A stretch of DNA of 62,286 bases. Source: an uncultured Jannaschia sp. (GTDB lineage Bacteria; Pseudomonadota; Alphaproteobacteria; Rhodobacterales; Rhodobacteraceae). Below, piece by piece: positions 62,181-62,286 of this stretch. The position numbers and the translations under genes were made by a program. Numbering within the stretch: the first letter of the stretch is position 1; each line of letters starts with the position of its first letter. The stretch is taken from positions 1 through 62,286 of the forward strand of contig NZ_CANLTQ010000014.1 of assembly GCF_947494025.1 (NCBI RefSeq). Direction: 5' to 3'. The notes under the pieces were generated by a model that was not told the DNA's origin, ran no database searches, and was given only the letters and a program-made list of their open reading frames with translations.

Positions 62181-62286
62181 GCAATCTGTCGGTTACAAGT
62201 TTGTTCCAATGTACGGCCGCGCACTTCAGGACCTGCTGCCTTCGTCCGGGTCAGGGCGGTTCGGCAATGCCCTGCCCAGGGCCAGC

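Overview
The window reads as part of a high-GC extrachromosomal replicon (plasmid or chromid) of a marine-type Rhodobacterales alphaproteobacterium. Four things point there: a partition pair (ParB 24562-25644, ParA 25637-27019) beside a plasmid replication initiator (28563-29750); a DddL-type DMSP lyase (27555-28256) between them; a VPLPA-CTERM protein; and the typically rhodobacteral order ccoO-ccoN-fnrL-hemN, here mostly decayed. No tRNA, rRNA or CRISPR array was seen.

Layout, left to right. 1-8.7 kb is an insertion-sequence-scarred accessory region. Three IS5-family transposase fragments flank a secreted Cache-like sensor next to a GGDEF-EAL protein, and a surface-glycan set (GT29-like sialyltransferase-type enzyme, polysaccharide pyruvyl transferase, P-loop protein). 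8.8-17.5 kb is a leftward peptide ABC transporter operon with an alpha/beta hydrolase and an M20 peptidase, divergent from an RpiR regulator. 17.7-23.7 kb holds single genes: a lambda-lysozyme-like muramidase, UvsE, a DHH phosphoesterase, SugE under a guanidine-II (mini-ykkC) riboswitch, a FitAB-like toxin-antitoxin pair and a secreted VPLPA-CTERM hydrolase. 24.5-29.8 kb is the partition/replication core with dddL. 29.8-37.2 kb carries a DUF2383-type protein, a DegS-like protease and an operon of an XRE-cupin regulator with two tandem FAD-GcvT (dimethylglycine/sarcosine dehydrogenase-like) enzymes. 37.4-39.8 kb is an MHYT-PAS-GGDEF-EAL protein. 40.0-45.3 kb is a sugar ABC operon ending in an SMP-30 lactonase. 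45.4-53.5 kb is a LysR regulator divergent from a second peptide ABC operon ending in an M20 amidohydrolase.

53.6-57.9 kb is the most unusual stretch. It is a relic of a microaerobic respiration cluster in which ccoO, ccoN and hemN are all broken (nonsense codon, internal deletions, frameshifts, a lost heme-c ligand), while the FnrL-type regulator between them looks intact. 58.2-61.6 kb has two GT4-type glycosyltransferases divergent from an alpha/alpha-toroid-like protein. The right end carries a serine-recombinase C-terminal remnant.

Together the genes suggest a nutrient-scavenging, particle- or algae-associated lifestyle: peptide and sugar uptake, DMSP cleavage, methylated-amine demethylation, surface glycans and c-di-GMP signalling. 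All product names come from reading motifs in the translated sequence; no database search was run.
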